From Epiperipatus broadwayi (Eukaryota; Onychophora; Udeonychophora; Euonychophora; Peripatidae), in assembly GCA_028023455.1 (NCBI GenBank), contig JAQFVV010006273.1, positions 4,376,128-4,440,127 of the forward strand: a DNA stretch of 64,000 nucleotides. The letters run 5' to 3'. This document shows, piece after piece, positions 46,532 to 60,360 of this stretch (positions within the stretch are counted from its first letter, which is position 1; every line of letters starts with the position of its first letter). The translations under genes and the position numbers were made by a program. A model generated the notes under the pieces. That model worked only from the letters and a program-made list of their open reading frames with translations. It was not told where the DNA came from and searched no databases.

Positions 46532-47290
46532 TTTTTTACAAATATGCTTTTTCAAAACTCAATATTTAAACAATATATTACTATTAATGTTTCATAAAAT
46601 AGTTCCTTACCAGTTTCTTTTATCCCCATCTAACCATCACCCACAATAAACCATAGATAATACCCTTTTTACACCTTATACAATTTAACTCTAATTAACT
46701 ACACTATCAATAACGATTAAAATTATGTGTGTCACAACATTATTTCCCACATGCATGATTCACAGATATTTTGCACATATTACAGCATTTTCAAAATATG
46801 TTTTCAATATTTCAATAATTGACATGGTCATAGTGAATACTAAATAATCATTAGCCACATATGCATATTTTAAAATTTTATTTGCTAATTGTTTTACAAA
46901 CAATATAATAATATTTTCTTTAAACAATCAGATTATATACCACATAAAATTACAATAGTTTTAATAATAAACACTTAATTCACAATAATAATCAAATCCT
47001 AAATAATTATTGCTATAATAAATATTAAATTATCTATCTTCTATGAGATATACTATCAATAATCTCTAAAGTTACGCGAACAAATTCAAATACTAACTAT
47101 TGTATTATATATTTTTAACTACTTTCCTAATATATCTCATAGCCTAAATGTTTGGGTACCACAATCTGAACTATCGATTGTAGTCCCAACTACATATCGT
47201 GCAGTCACGTTGGAAGAGCAAAATCTAACCGAGACTTCCCCATGTCATGTAAGCCCATTATACTCTCCCATTTTAAACACTCAGGCCCAA
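46532..47290 (-). other. 5' untranslated leader of the gypsy element
   Basis: About 760 bases between primer-binding site and gag start, AT-rich apart from a GC-richer part at 47150-47290. A packaging signal would be expected here but none can be recognised by eye. Confidence 0.6.
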
Positions 47291-47306
47291 CATGTTGCTG
47301 GTGCCA
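47291..47306 (-). promoter_or_regulatory. Primer-binding site
   Basis: The minus strand reads TGGCACCAGCAACATG, starting three bases inside the 5' LTR edge. It begins with TGG, the complement of a tRNA CCA end. I could not assign the tRNA from memory. Confidence 0.7.
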
Positions 47307-47309
47307 AAA

Positions 47310-50300
47310 TCTAACCTGTAATCTCATGCATCTTCACTTCCAGATAAAATATGATATAAAATAAAATGGGTTCTATCTCAGTTAATAATTAATAACTAAA
47401 ATATTCAGCATTAAAATTAAAATATTTCACTAGCTCAAATTTAAAATATGAATAAGGTTCAGTTTATAAAAATAAATTAAATAAATATTTAATATTTTCA
47501 TGAGACTTGAAGTGAAAATACAGGTGACAAGATAGATTACATTGAGCCAATATCCCACAGGATACTACCTCAATGGCATAAGAACACTATCCCCCCCCCC
47601 TTTATTACTATTTCAAATAACAAACTCATAGTATTCTTACGACTTTAATAACTTCTACTCACTAAGATTAAACTAATAATTAAATCTTAATCTTCTATTT
47701 AATAATCTAGCTCAATAAAATAATCTCAGGTTCATAAAGTTTATTCTAAGTTAATTTAAAAATACGGTAGTAAAATATGAGAAGGGATTTTATGTCATAA
47801 TCTACTACACTTAAACTAATAATAATAAATAATAATAATAATATTCTTCATTGTTTAATTACTACTGGATATCTTTTCTTTTTGTTATATTTTTATTACC
47901 ATAATAAAATAATAAAATAATTTTATATAATCTTTTACCTTCATGTAATAATATAATAAATACGTACGTGGTAGCATTTTAATAATCTGACAAACAAAAT
48001 ATGTGTGGCAACTGATAGCATATAATTTAATATAATATTGTGATAACTGATTTATGACCAATAAAATAATGTAAGATTATGATTATTTAATTATAATGAA
48101 TACCAATAAAATATTTAAAATTCTTAAAATAATTCTCTATTTATCTTTTTGTGCAAAATTATATATTTGTTTCAATTATTATGCATATATCGTGATTTCA
48201 TGCAGCGATGTGGAGAAATAAATAACTCGGACACAAAATTTTTGAAATAACAAAATTTAACAAAGTTTATTACTAACAACAAATAAATAAACAATTTATT
48301 TACACTATTTACAGTGGATATCCTTAACTTTTTTACTTTACAGTTTGATCTACCGGGTTATAAAAAAAATAATTTATATTTCAATTATATCTTTATTTAG
48401 ATTTAGGACAAAATTAAAAAAAAATGTTACTATTTGGTTTCTCATTATGGTTAACTTATTACAAATATATTTATCTACTTTATTAGCAACAGCATTTTAT
48501 CCTTAATATTATTAAACTATCTTATTTTAAAAATTTATACCTAGAAAAACATTCTATAGAAAACAAAATTTTATAATGAGTATGGATTTCTCAAAATATT
48601 AAAAAAAATTTCATCTTGCAAAGTCAAAGATGTTACACAAAATATTATTCAAAATTTAGTACTAGATTTTAGTATTTATCACACAATGTTTACTAATCAT
48701 AATATATTCTTCTTTAAGCCTTACTTTAGTAAGATATAAGTGTAATCATCAATATATTTTTGTTAATCAATAAACAAAAAATATACTATGCATATTGTTT
48801 ACATAATTTACTTTGTACTATTGTATTTTAAAAATATGCAATACTTATTTTCTCTTAAAAAAAATAATACTAAAGCATTTAAAATTATCATCACTTTAAA
48901 GAAAATATCTTTGTTTAGATACTTTATTTTAAAAAAGTTTATATTTCATTTCCGAAATAAAATTCAAAATATATTCTTATGATTCTTTTCTTTCCTTAGG
49001 ATACTTTGGATCTTCAATTTTAAGTTATAACGTCCTATTCCTTCTAAGCAAATAAACCAATCTTATACAAAATGATAGCATAACCTAAGTTCTAAATTAT
49101 TTATCATTTCTCTTAAACATATCTTAATGAATGATGTAGTTACATGAAATAAAGATAGCGAAAACAGATGCATAGGATTAAGGAAGAAAGCTAGAGTATT
49201 ATTCTTAACATATCTCACAATCATGGCACAGTGCGAAGAGGTATGACATTTACCTGCCTAATATCCTCTAGTACAGGGACAATGTCAAAGCTATTTCTTC
49301 AGCTTTATTAGAACATCAAATATTTAAAGAAATATAAACACTGTCCAAATAAAATGTGTATCAGTCATAGGGCTTTGTTAACTATGCTGATATTCACATA
49401 AAGACTAAATATTATTTCCATTCCTTATAACATCCTATTTCTTAAAACATCATCTTGGTTTCCTGTTCACTAAGTACTTCCAAGCCACTATCTCAACATT
49501 ATTTCTCAAGATTTTCCACATCTTACATCGATAAATAACTATCTGCATTTACAAAACAATAAATAAAATTCATTAATAGTTAAACAATCTAGCTGTTCCA
49601 CAAGAAAAGTCTGCTTACTTCATTATTCTATATGTCTAATCATATACAATCTATTTAGACAAGATTTGAATATCCCATAACATGAAAATTTTAAAAGAAT
49701 CACATAATTATTTGTTATGTTGGATTATATCACTAATAAAAAAAAATCGTCGTATGCATATTTTCAAATCAATCCTATCTCATAATGTTTTTTAAAATGT
49801 TGTATGAAATGTGGTACATATAAGTAAAAAACTTTTACACTTCATTCTTCCAATTTATGGATGATCTAAAGAAAACAAAAAAAATATACATTATAAATTA
49901 TCAATAGTTATTATTATTACCAATAACCTTTATCTAGTCATTGTGTTCAGTAGGCTTTCTTTATCCACTTGAGCATTGCAGATATAAAAAAAATTCACAC
50001 CCATACACTTTATATTAAAATATTTTTAGCTAAATTACTAGATTGTTATATTATAAAATTTTAATATTAATAAATTAATGTTTTTATGTTTTTCCTAATC
50101 TTATATAAAAATTTAGATTTAAACTAGGTTAACAAAATAAAAGGAATCAAAACTATAATTACATATTTTCTTGATGATAGTTCCTGATAAGTCCAAAATG
50201 TTTATTATTTTCTCTAGAGTTTTTAAAAATGTTCTCCTCCAAGCGTGTTAAAGTTTAAAATAAAATAATTATTAATCCATTTAGTAAAAATGATAGAAAA

Positions 50301-52299
50301 TAATCCTTGGTTTTAGTATTTAAGACGATAATTATTAAATCATAATATTAATTAATCCTGTGAAGCTTCTTAATCTTCTCTACCAATATTCTCTGCGTAT
50401 CTGATGCATCAATCTATCTAATTTAACTTTAAAAATATTCGATAAACTTTTAAGTACTATTTGTATTTCCATGGATCCATCTTTTATTCAACTATGTGTT
50501 CACTTTTTTTATATATGTTTCCTTCTTGATACATTTAAACTTTCATTTGGTATTTTTTATAAATCTCTTTTAAAAATAAAAAAAAAACTTCAAGTACTTT
50601 TAAACAAATCTTTTCTAAATACATTTTAAATAATTCTAAGAATGGATATTTTAATATCAAAAAACACTTCTGTAACATATTCTCCTGGGTTCTTTCTTTA
50701 ATTCTTGAAAATATTTTTTTAAAAATGTTACCTTCAGAAAGTATATAACATTTTACTCCCTTGAATATAATATTCTATAAAATAACTCATGAAATATAAT
50801 TGTCTTATTACTATTTAAAAAATAAATCTTGGATCGGCTTATAAATAATACGTTTCAATACATTTTTTAGACTCTGTATAATGTCCGAGCTGTGGTTTTT
50901 TTTATGTACCAAAACAGTTCTCCGGTGAAGTATTAATAAAGCTGTATCAATAAATATTCCAAACATTTTTACAGTATTACAATTTCTATCCATTTTATTC
51001 CACAGTATATCCATTTTTTATTGCGTAGTCTAGGTTAAACTTCAGATAAAATACTACTGGCAAGTAACTTTTAAAAAATTAGAAAATCATCTCTGTGACA
51101 TTTCTAAATATATAATTTTTTTCTAAACTTTCCTTTTGCGAAATACTTCTTTAAAATTATCAATTAGTTTTTGCAAAATAAACGATAAGAAAGTGCCAAA
51201 AAAAATTGACTAAAATAAAAATTTTAAAAATACTATCTTTTTGATAGTTATAATTTACCTTTCTCTGGTTTCAATACATTATTAATCTCCCTCGATAACT
51301 TAGTTACGATGATATTTATAGTCTGTAAGAATACCTATTCCTAGTGGTTAATTCTTACTTTAGCTTGAGAACAAATTTACATATTTTTAGTTTATAGTAG
51401 AATTGAATTTCATAATTAGAAATTATGACGTAATGAACTTAAAATATTATTTAAAATACCACTTTTAATTCAATTATAACTTTATTAAAACTATTTAAAC
51501 ATTTAAAATAACTTTTAAAATAATTTTAATAACCTATTCCATTTATCTATTTTTATTTAAACAAAATATTTAATTTTTTAATATTTTTTATTAACTGTAT
51601 TCATCTTTATTACATTATTTAAAACATTACATATGATAGTTAACTTAATATTTATTATTATTTTATGCTAGGTGACAATTCCATCCAATTCTATAATATA
51701 ACTTTTAAAATATTTTAAACTTTGTTATTAATTCAAACAAGCATGTGTGTGAAAGTATATAGTATACAAGTCACATGATTAATAACTTTGACAGACGATT
51801 TTTAATCTATTTCTCTGCCCAGATTTATAAAATTGATACACTTATTATATTATATAATATAATTATAAAATTTGGAAGAACAATTTAGAAAATATAGAAT
51901 TAAATACAATTCTCACCATCATAAAGTTTATTTTTAAAATATATTATATTAATTTTGACTATTAAATATGATTATAAATTTAAACACTGTATTTATTAAC
52001 TTATCAGTTTTACACTATTAAAATCGAATTTATTAAATATACTTTTAATTTTTATAGCTGTGTTATTTAATATGGCCAGCTTTTACAACCATATGAAACA
52101 ATATTTTAAACTTTACTTAACTACTTTTTACATAATTCACTATAATTTTATACACCACGTATTTTCTTTAGCTTTAAATTGTACTTTAAAAATATAATCG
52201 ACAAACTATAATTAATGTATTAAAAGAACATATTCTAAAATTTAAAATTTTTAGTAATTGACTGTTATGAACTATTACTGGCCTATAGAAATGGGCACA
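47310..52299 (-). repeat. 5' LTR (~4.99 kb)
   Basis: Partner of 35828-40793, with matching order of all landmarks and only scattered differences (for example a longer C run at 47591-47600). The 67-codon frame at 50811-51014 is the copy of the one in the other LTR. Promoter and polyadenylation signals must lie here, but none can be pinned down in such AT-rich DNA. Confidence 0.9.
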
Positions 52300-52434
52300 A
52301 TATATATATTCTAAAATGGAGGTTGCCTTGACAAGAAATTGTTGTAGTATTGTTAATGTGTGGACTGCTTTAATGTATTGTTGCCCTGACAACAGTTTGA
52401 AATTGTAATGTTGACTGGTTTATATATATTAAGA

Positions 52435-52925
52435 CTTAAACTCAGACTTTTAAACTCCCCACTGCTATTCAATCCATCTTATACAATTTAAACACATGAC
52501 TATATATATATGTGTGTAAAAAATATAAATGATCTCCAATATATGTATTTCACACTGAACTAGAACTCATTAGTTGGTCTAGATCACCATCTCTCACACA
52601 TATATACAATCACTGTTCAGTTTATATTAAGATAACAAATCTTCAAACTTTAATGGAGAAGCTTCAACTTTTTTCATCTCCAACTTTTCAGCCATGCATA
52701 TCAATGAAAATGTGAAGATGAAATACTAAAAGTTTAAAAATTTTCTATCTTAATATAAACTGAGCAGTGATTGTATACATATGTGATGGAGATGGTGGTC
52801 TGGACCAACTAATGAGTGCTGATTCAGCATGAAAAGCATATATTTGAGATTATTTATTGTTTTCACATGTATCAGTTGTATAAGATGGATTGCATAGAAA
52901 TGGTGAATTTGAAAGTCTGAGTACA
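52435..52925. repeat. Foldback-family repeat, inverted pair
   Basis: The left arm (about 52440-52690) and right arm (about 52740-52925) are diverged reverse complements carrying the family landmarks (GATCTCCAATATATGTATTT on the left; GGACCAACTAATGAGTGCTG on the right). Confidence 0.75.
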
Positions 52926-53041
52926 AGGCCCTTTTAACAACATTAAGTTTAGTATATATATATATATAATTAGCTTTATGCCAAGGCCCTATTTAACAAC
53001 ATTAAGTTTAGTATATATATATATATAATTAGCTTTATGCC
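52925..53041. repeat. ~59-bp tandem duplication
   Basis: Two near-identical adjacent copies, each running from CAAGGCCCT through TTAACAACATTAAGTTTAGT and a short (TA)n to ATTAGCTTTATGC. It looks recent. Confidence 0.9.
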
Positions 53042-53044
53042 ATT

Positions 53045-54902
53045 TTTATTATCATAGTTTCTATTTATTTGCATTATGATAATTACTTACTTACCCCAAC
53101 ATGATTATGCATGTGCTTAACATGTCCACATATATAAACTATACATGCATAATTATCTACTGTATTAAATATAGTTTTAATTATATATGACATCTAATTG
53201 TGATCAATTTTATGAATTTCCTTATCTAATTTCAATAATGGCATTTTCTCAGAAAAAATTATTGCTTTTTGCATTTTGAGGCAATTAAAGACTATTTGAA
53301 AAACTGACAAAATATATGCTTTCCTCAGCTAGTTTTTCAAAGAGCAGATTTTTTTATTTTACTTCAAAGCTATTTGTTATGGGATTAACTAATAAATGGG
53401 CAGTAGATGATAATACTTTAATATTCATATCTTCAGAAGAGTTTGTTGTTTTTATCTTCATGATTGAAAACACAAGATAAAAATCTGGAACTAATGCAAT
53501 TTAATTATCATAAAACTGGGATGATTAAAATATATTACTGATCTGATGTCAATTCTATATAACTAAGTAATTAAATTATGCTAGGTTTAAAATCTTGAAA
53601 ATTTGAAATTTTAAAACATTAGCTTAAATAGTATAATGAAGTTAAAGATTGATGGTCAATGAATAAGTGCATTAGTTTTATCTATAAATCTTAGCCATTA
53701 ATGACAAAAACAAAAGTCAAAAACTGGTTCTGAAGATATAAATATTATAGAATGAACATTTAGTGACTACTAATTAGTCAAGTTTACAGTAGATGGCTCT
53801 GATGTGGGATGTAGAAACCTACTTTAAAGAATTATTGTTTTTACAAAATCATTTATTAGTTTGGTTTCCAAATCATTAGTTTTTATGTCTATTAATTATT
53901 TCCACCAAAATTTTTTAACATACTTTTTATATTATTTGCTTATTTTGTTATTTTTGAAAACCCAAATGGAAAAATTTGTTTATTATCATTATATTATTTA
54001 TTATAGTTATTTTGTGATATAAATAAATTAATTGCTTAATGATTAAATTAATTTTTTTAATTGTGAACATCATTTGTTGAAAAATATCCTTTTTTAAATT
54101 CAAAATAAAATTTAATCTCATACTCTGTATCCAGGTTCTAAAATTAGGAGAGAAAATATGTAAAAGGAAACAATCACATTTCACATAAGTTTAAAATCAT
54201 TACACATTTTAATTTTGTATATAAAAAAATCAAAACACAATAAAAGTTTGGTACTGTTCTATTAGCTGGGCCCAGCCACTTTATGGTATTGTTGCTATGC
54301 AAAAACACAGAAAGATAATGCTGCCAGGCTGGTTTGTTTTTCTTTTAACTAAATACTTATCTCTTGTCTCCTTATTTTTATTATTAATCAAAAAATTATA
54401 TTTTCTCTCTGAAACAAAAAATATTAATAAATAAATACTAAATTCCATGGATCTATTTATTTATTCAAAACAATTGTCATTATAAACAACATGCATTTCT
54501 TTTCAAAAATGATCTGAAAAACATGGAAGTGGAGAGGAAATAAACTTCCAAGCAACAACAACAACAAGAAACAAGTTACAATAGGAAAAAAGCTCTACAT
54601 TGGACTTGTTCTGGTGAGACTTATCTCTGATAAGATGTATGGAAGACATCTTCCCCCTTGTAAAGAAATCACCACATGAACTTGGCCAGGTAGTTGTCCA
54701 GGAATTGCCTGGCTGTTCCATGCTGCTTCCGGTTGCACCACTACAGCAATCCCCAAAGATGCCAATGTGCTGTGTGTGGGCACCTGTAATAGAGTCTATG
54801 AAATGCTAGTGGTGGTTCACTATCAAGTGCTGGAAATTTGCAGCCTCCAGCTCCAAGGTTTTGTAGCCCTTTTAGTGCTTGAAATATCTCAAGACTACTA
54901 CA
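53045..54902. other. AT-rich DNA with a GC-richer patch near 54240-54890
   Basis: No gene recognised. 54500-54890 is less AT-rich and has two overlapping minus-strand frames (54503-54721, 54595-54783) without recognisable domains. It directly precedes the left LTR of the old gypsy element and might be an unidentified repeat. Confidence 0.35.
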
Positions 54903-56151
54903 GCATATTTATTTAACATATAAAAAATATAATTCTATGCTGAATTACTGGTGATGCAGTGACAAGAGAGGAAGAGAAAATAGACAAAATAACAATTAAA
55001 GCAAACATTAATATTTATTTATGTACACATATATTTAACACACTATAACACTAATAAATTTGACATAAAAAATGTAAATCAGTTTAGGCTATAGTTATAA
55101 TAGTCCATTAATTAAAGTTCATTTAAAATTATGAGTCTAGACTGTGAACCCAATATATTTAAAAGTATCAATACTTAGGTTTTCATGATTGTCAGTTTCC
55201 AACCAGTTGATTTCTTGGTCTCCATTAATGGTTTTAGGACTTGTTTTCCATTCTTTGTCATGACAATGGGAAAGACAGAGAGTTTGCAGCAGCATATATA
55301 CTTCATCATTTTGGCATTACTTTTCAGTGAGGATTTAGGCAGAGACAGTTGATTTGTGGAGAACTTTTGGGTTTTAAAACCCAGTGAAACACTTCTAAAG
55401 ATGGTCTAGCAAGATATTTTTGCTAGACTTGCACTTTCTGCAATGATATTTTTTATAGCAGTACTGAATGGCTATATCTCTTGTTGGATTTCTGGATCTC
55501 TGGAACAATGAATAAGGTAACACATAAAATAAAGACCAGACTGAATTGGATCAAAAAATGAAAGCCAGAATAAAAGACAATAGATGGTGATGACTTCATA
55601 TACTCTTCTCTCACATTGTTTTAATATCTTATCTTTATTTTCAATTTTGATCATAACTTGAATGTTTGTTTTTAATTAATTTTTACCATTTGTTATTCTG
55701 ATTTTGGTATTCTATGTTAATCTAATCATTTGCTTAGATTAATCTTTCTTGCTAATAAGATAGTTTACAGTTTGTAGTTATTATAATTATTGATTTTAAT
55801 TTTATTAACAGCTAGAAATCTTTTAAAGTAATTACATTTGTGAAAACTTTATTTTACAAACAAAATTTCATTTTAACTTAATTTATTTATTTATTCTTTA
55901 AAAAGAGAGAGAAAAGCAAATTTTAAATATTTTTTATTCTAGCTTAGATTTCTCTCTCACCCCATTCTTTTCTTAAAAAATATAAACACAATTTAATTTT
56001 ACAAAATTATATTTTAAAAATCTGAAAACAAAAGAAAACTACTCTAAAACATATACTTTCTTTCTTAATCAATCTGATCATTTATTTTTAAATGAAAAAC
56101 ATGTAATATGACTATATATGTGTGCCTGGAAACATTTTTTCTTGCATTACA
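54903..56151 (-). repeat. 3' LTR of the old gypsy element
   Basis: Matches 60998-62100 plus 63531-63683 in order, for example TTATAGTTATAATAGTYCAT, GCAGCAGCATATA and GAAAACTACTCTAAAACATA. Inside it, next to the interior, TGGAGGTGTGTGTGA (minus) may be the polypurine tract region. A 60-codon minus frame (55472-55654) has no recognisable content. Confidence 0.8.
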
Positions 56152-56639
56152 TCACACACACCTCCATTTGAAAGGTAAAATGCATCAATTTGACCCATTT
56201 TACCTCTGATAACTTATTAACTATTCTAGCTTTACAATTTGATTTTTTTCATTTTTATTTATTTTCTCTAAAATGCATTTCAAATTGTAGATATTCCTTT
56301 TTTTACTTGCGGGTCTGCCCAATTATTTTGATTTGCTTATGTATTGTCAGGTTGTTTCCTTTTCTTTTAATCAACTTTAATCAATGAATATTGTAAGTTC
56401 CTTTCTCCTCCTGACTCTTTGCCACAACAAATGCATTGTTGTCATATTATCACCTAACCCGCGTAGATTGGTTGGAACTTTTTATACATGTCTTTCTGAG
56501 TGGCTTAGAAAGTTAATTCTTATCATAACATTACCTCTTATCATAAATGTATCATTATCTTTTCTTGTCTCCTCTGCCTTAACTCATGCATTTTTCTTGG
56601 CTTAAACTGCACTTATATAGCATTCCTTTCTTTATCTAC

Positions 56640-59420
56640 AGGGCCTATCTCCACTGGCAACTTAGTTTTAAATGGATAATGTAAGTTTTTCCAAAAATAA
56701 AGCTGCATAGGTTCAAACCCTCTAGATTATTTTTTGGACCGATTTATCATGTTGATAATGTGTGGAATTTTTTAAATTCATCTTTAATGATTGTTGTGTG
56801 TATATAGTCTGAATAATCACCCTAATTCCTGCATGACTCACTCATATGGATTGGACTGTGAGTTACAAATGGATGTGAACATGTGTTTTGTACCTCTTAA
56901 CCTATTTCTACCATTCTTCAGAAATGAACAGTGATCCATGATTAGATATAAATTTTATCAGGAACTCCACAAAATGCCCTTGGTCCAACACATATATAGT
57001 CTGTTTGGCATTTTTCTGTGCCATTGAATATGTAGCCACCAGTTTCAAAAATATATCATAAACTACTACCAGATATCTCATTTTGTTAAACTAGAGCAAT
57101 GATTTATAATAATCTTATAGCCACTATATTATTAGGTTGTTGAGAGTAAATAGGCATAAACAGTCCTTCCATGGATGCAATGCATTAAGTGGTTTTGTCT
57201 TAAGGCATACTTCATACTTGTGTATGATGGCCAGAATTCTGGCATACATTTTCAGCCAGTAAAGTTAATGATTTAACACAACTTCAATTTTATTTGCTCC
57301 ATAACATTACCCACCTCTGCAGAGTGATGGGAATAACTATATGTTTTTGTTTGTTTCTTTCCTGTTTTATATTGGATAACTCCCACTTTCAAGCAATAGC
57401 ACTTTGTATCTTTCCACAATGGATTGCTTCTGCTTCCTTTTACAGGTAAATATGGCAAAAATTTAATTATCTGCTTACAGTTGGAATCTTCTCTTTGTCT
57501 GTCTTTTAAACTCCAGAGGTCATTTTGTACAGCCTTGCTTTCATCTACTTCCATTGCAGCAACATATATGTCATTACAGCTTAAATGCTGTTGGTCCTGT
57601 GATGCCAGGTAACTGCTTATATGTCAGCTACTAGCTTATATGTCAGCTACTACATTTTTTTGGGAAATATTTTATGCTGTAGTTAAATTCTAGAAAGAAT
57701 AGACTCAACCTTATCAGCTAGCAGTTTGTTAGAAAGCTATGATTTAAGAGCTCAAGACTTTTGTGATCTATGATTACAATCACCTCAGACCCTATTAGAA
57801 ACTAATGAAATTTTTGAAAAACCCATACAATCATTAAAGCTTCTTTTTTCATCACTGTGTAATTTAGTTCAGGACCTTTTGATAAACAGCTTATTAAAAA
57901 AGGACACCCTGCTGACTCCTTTCTTGGATTTGAAAAAGAGTAGCATTGAATCTGACCCCACTGCTGTTGATTTGTATATAAAATGGGTTGCAAAAGTTGA
58001 GGTTTGATAGCAAAACTTCTTTTCAAAAACTTCATTTTCACATTTTAAAAACTATCATGCTCTATGTCCACACCCAAGGTCTTTCTTTTTTTAACAATTG
58101 CAGTAGTGGCTCCATGTCCAAAAAATATTTTTTTATAAAATCGGTTATAAAAATTACATAATCCTAGAAATGATCTGATGTGTTTTTTTATTTTTGGGAA
58201 GCAGAAACTCTTGAATTGTTTGAATTTTTTCAGGATGTGGTTGAATTCCTTTCCCACTTATTATGTGACATAAAAATTTAACCTCAGATGCCATTAAAAT
58301 GCTTTTCTAAAAATATAATTTGATTTCTTTTTGTTTATAGTCTTGCAATAGCTGTTTTAAATAATTGAAAAGTTCTTCTACACTTTCTGTGGCTAAAACT
58401 ATGTCATTGACATACATCACTACTATTTTTTTTATTTCATCTGGATAATACCTGGTCTAGACACTGTACTAGTCCTGCACCACTATTTTTTAAGCCAAAT
58501 GGTATTCAGTTATATTTCCAATTGGAAGAGATGTAACTTGATATGCTAGTAGTTGGCAGTTAGCTCAAACATTGAAAATATCTTTTTATTATGAAAGTTT
58601 ACCAATAATATTTGTAGGGATGGAGGAGTATTTGTGTCAGAGATAGTTATTTTAATTGTCTTGCATCCAAACATAGCCAAATGGATTTATCCTTCTTCTT
58701 TACTGTTACAATGGGGTTGTTAAAAGGTAATGAGCATTTGGATATGATTTCCCATCTTAGCATTTTACTTATCTGCTCTTCAATCTCCCCCATGTATTGA
58801 TGTGGAAGAGGGTATAGCCTTTCCAGGTATGGCTGATCTCTCACTAGTTTTATCCTGTGCTTACTCCAGAAATTTCTGAAAAAATGTTTTTATATTCACT
58901 CAGCACTTGCACCAATCCCCATCTTTGCCAGTTATTTATAAATTTTGATTCGTTTACTTTTTTGCATATTTTCAAATTTTATGTCCACATTTTGTATGCA
59001 ATATATCCTAGCAGATTTATATGTTTTGTCTGATGTAAATGATAATACTTCATCAATTAATTTTATTTGATATAGTTTATAGTCCAACACACAGCTGACC
59101 CTATGCATATTTACATTCCTAATATGACTTGAAACAATACATGATTGTAATGTTTCTCTGCTATACATATGTTTACCCACCCCTGCCATGACACTAATTA
59201 TGTTCTCTTACTATTGGCCATAGTAACATACTGTTTTTATTGGTAAAATTTTGATGTTAGGGTTAATACAGCTCATTCTCTTAAACATATCCAGTGACAT
59301 TACTGACACTTGACTGCCTGAGACCAGCAATGCTTCTGTTATAACTCCCTCCAATACTATTTTTATTTTCAGTAAGTGCTGTGGTGCTAATATTAGCTCT
59401 ACTTTATTCCAGCTGCACAC
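56640..59420 (-). pseudogene. pol: Decayed gypsy pol (protease, RT, RNase H, integrase)
   Basis: Pieces in order on the minus strand. Protease: 59420-59211 (ALLVSGSQVSVMS, where the catalytic Asp has become Val). RT: 58844-58647 (MLRWEIISKCSLPFNNPIVT, then VKKKDKSIWLCLDARQL), an active-site segment near 58400 reading MYVNDIVL (YVDD expected), and 58257-58045 (RSFLGLCNFYNRFYKK). RNase H: 58041-57802 (LSKGPELNYTVMKKEALMIV). Linker before integrase: 57554-57273. Integrase core remnants: about 57110-56880 (KLVATYSMAQKN and FISNHGSLFISEEW). Stops and frameshifts separate most pieces. The domain order equals that of the element at 41-44.3 kb. Confidence 0.8.
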
Positions 59421-59449
59421 TAAGTTTGTTTATCTGAGGGTGGCTGTTC

Positions 59450-60360
59450 CTTTTGTTATATTCTATGTTTTGCTTTTTGACCATAACTCTTTATGCTGTA
59501 AAATTTTCTATTATTATTTCTATCCGAGTTCCTTTTATGTGGATCACATTTCATGCAATTTACATGTCTGCCTATTCCTAGAGGTTTGAATTCCCTTTCC
59601 TTATTTTCATACTTTGGCCTTCTGCTATCAATTTCACTAAGTAACTCAGGTGTCTGATATGATGTTTTGTGTTCTGTTCCAATGAATACTTGCTCTATAT
59701 TATGTCAGAAATTACACTTTATTATTCATATGATTTGATGTTCTAACAGTGGGATAGTCATAACAATCTTAACCTCACTACTTTCCAGTGAAAAAATGAA
59801 GTGATTGGTTAACCAGATCAGCATTTATCCTGTGACACCTATTGCTGAATGTTTTCCTGCTGCTCTGCTTATCAATAGTTTTGTAATAAGGACTGTCTAT
59901 ACTCTCTGAATGTTACTGGTTTTGTAAATAAAGAATCCCAATTTGGCATCATCTTGAATATGACTAAAAGCTCCACATGAAATAGCATTCCAGACTGCAA
60001 AGGGGTTCAATTGGAGCTTCCCTGGGTGCTCCAAAATATTTTTATTTTTAAAAATTGATTCACAATATTTGAGCTATTTAAATGTGCATACATACCTATG
60101 CTTTTTTCTTTCTGTTTATTTTTAGTTTCATCTATTTTATCTGTTAACTGTTTTATACTTGTGTCAATTATTTGTTTTCTATTTTCTAATGTTTTCACTT
60201 TTTCTAACTGAGCTATTAACTGATCTATTCATTTATTGACTATTTCTATGTATTTCTTTACATTATTTTTTCTTTATTTTGAGCCTCCATTTTTGTTTCA
60301 ACCCTAGAATACATTAAATTTGGTTTTATAATTATTACCAACTCCTACACAAATTTTATT
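59450..60360 (-). pseudogene. gag: Decayed gag of the old gypsy element
   Basis: The minus strand gives a Lys/Glu-rich coil-like stretch (60198-60090, QLTDKIDETKNKQKEKS). Capsid-like remnants follow (KIFWSTQGSSNPFAVWNAIS near 60040-59985 and VTIPLLEHQII-like sequence near 59750). The end is basic, with a possible degenerate zinc knuckle (NCMKCDPHKRNSDRN near 59540-59570). It is broken by stops. The coil is shorter than in the giant-LTR family. Confidence 0.6.

Larger units (their letters stand above)
35828..52299 (-). mobile_element. Gypsy (Ty3-like) LTR retrotransposon with ~5-kb LTRs
   Basis: A 16.5-kb unit read on the minus strand: 5' LTR (47310-52299), primer-binding site, Gag, Pol (protease, RT, RNase H, integrase), polypurine tract, 3' LTR (35828-40793). 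The pol domain order and the GPY/F module define it as gypsy/Ty3-type. There is no env-like frame. The LTRs are very alike, so the insertion is young compared with the other LTR elements here. The coding region nevertheless has one in-frame stop in gag, two pol frameshifts and apparent catalytic substitutions, so this copy is not autonomous now. It inserted into a (TA)n tract. The LTRs make up about 60% of the element, an unusual proportion. Confidence 0.9.

Noticed and set aside
57424-57612. 62-codon plus-strand frame
   Set aside because: Antisense to the RNase H-integrase linker of the decayed pol.
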